Shown: positions 5,372 to 5,422 of the stretch, one piece after another
How the letters are laid out: each line of letters begins with the position of its first letter
Position numbering within the stretch: the stretch's first letter is position 1
Assembly (NCBI GenBank): GCA_964485695.1
Contig: CAZAKZ010000257.1
Span: forward strand, 1-5,422
From: CAZAKZ01 sp964485695
GTDB taxonomy: Bacteria; Planctomycetota; JAFGQW01
DNA length: 5,422 bases
Direction: 5' to 3'
The notes under the pieces: generated by a model
Databases searched by the model: none
Seen by the model: only the letters and a program-made list of their open reading frames with translations
Told to the model about the DNA's origin: nothing
Program-made: the position numbers and the translations under genes

Positions 5372-5422
5372 TGTTGTTGCATAAACCGATTTTCAGCGAG
5401 GCTGTCCACCAATTTTTTGTCG

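Noticed and set aside
5394..5418. Possible terminator: CAGC-gag-GCTG followed by a T6 run
   Set aside because: The stem is only 4 bp and is separated from the T run by 8 bases, too weak and too far for an intrinsic terminator.
1..5422. CRISPR array, tRNA or rRNA, insertion sequence or attachment sites
   Set aside because: No regularly spaced repeats, cloverleaf-like sequence, transposase-like product or terminal inverted repeats were seen in the window.

Overview
The window holds four complete genes for exported proteins and no enzymes, RNA genes or mobile elements that I recognise. The DNA is GC-rich in the genes and visibly more AT-rich in the gaps. Every product starts with a cleavable secretion signal. 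Three of the four protein architectures resemble families that are, from general knowledge, multiplied in Planctomycetota and a few related uncultivated lineages: secreted beta-propellers with a C-terminal beta domain, an N-terminal 'RMSHTT...EIRY' sandwich with the same C-terminal domain, and a C-terminal domain with 'YFGEE...G..W..G...A..GMMMP' spacing. I therefore infer a planctomycete-like, probably environmental, bacterium. This rests on recalled family resemblance, not on a search.

Layout. At 9-839 (minus strand) is a 276-residue secreted beta-propeller with no C-terminal domain. The gap at 840-1176 lies between divergent genes and carries small inverted repeats and a candidate promoter. 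At 1177-2469 (plus) is a 430-residue secreted protein, a propeller followed by a ~115-residue beta domain; it ends in a textbook intrinsic terminator at 2492-2525. A near-consensus sigma-70-type promoter at 2627-2654 leads into 2784-3758 (plus), a 324-residue secreted two-domain protein whose C-terminal half appears related to that of the preceding gene. The gap at 3759-4055 has a GC-rich hairpin and a second candidate structured element closed by a 9-bp perfect inverted repeat. At 4056-5291 (plus) is a 411-residue secreted protein with two near-identical PepSY-like repeats joined by lysine-rich linkers, followed by a ~200-residue domain. The tail, 5292-5422, is non-coding and may hold a promoter for the next gene.

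Each gene appears to be its own transcription unit: they are separated by 258-337 bp, each has a clear ribosome-binding site, and there is a strong terminator between the second and third. Nothing shows that the products act together. What links them is export and, for the second and third, a shared C-terminal module on different N-terminal domains. I found no convincing new defence, mobile or biosynthetic system. The points most worth a second look are the shared C-terminal module, its absence from the otherwise similar first propeller, the duplicated PepSY-like domain, and the structured element at 3877-3964.
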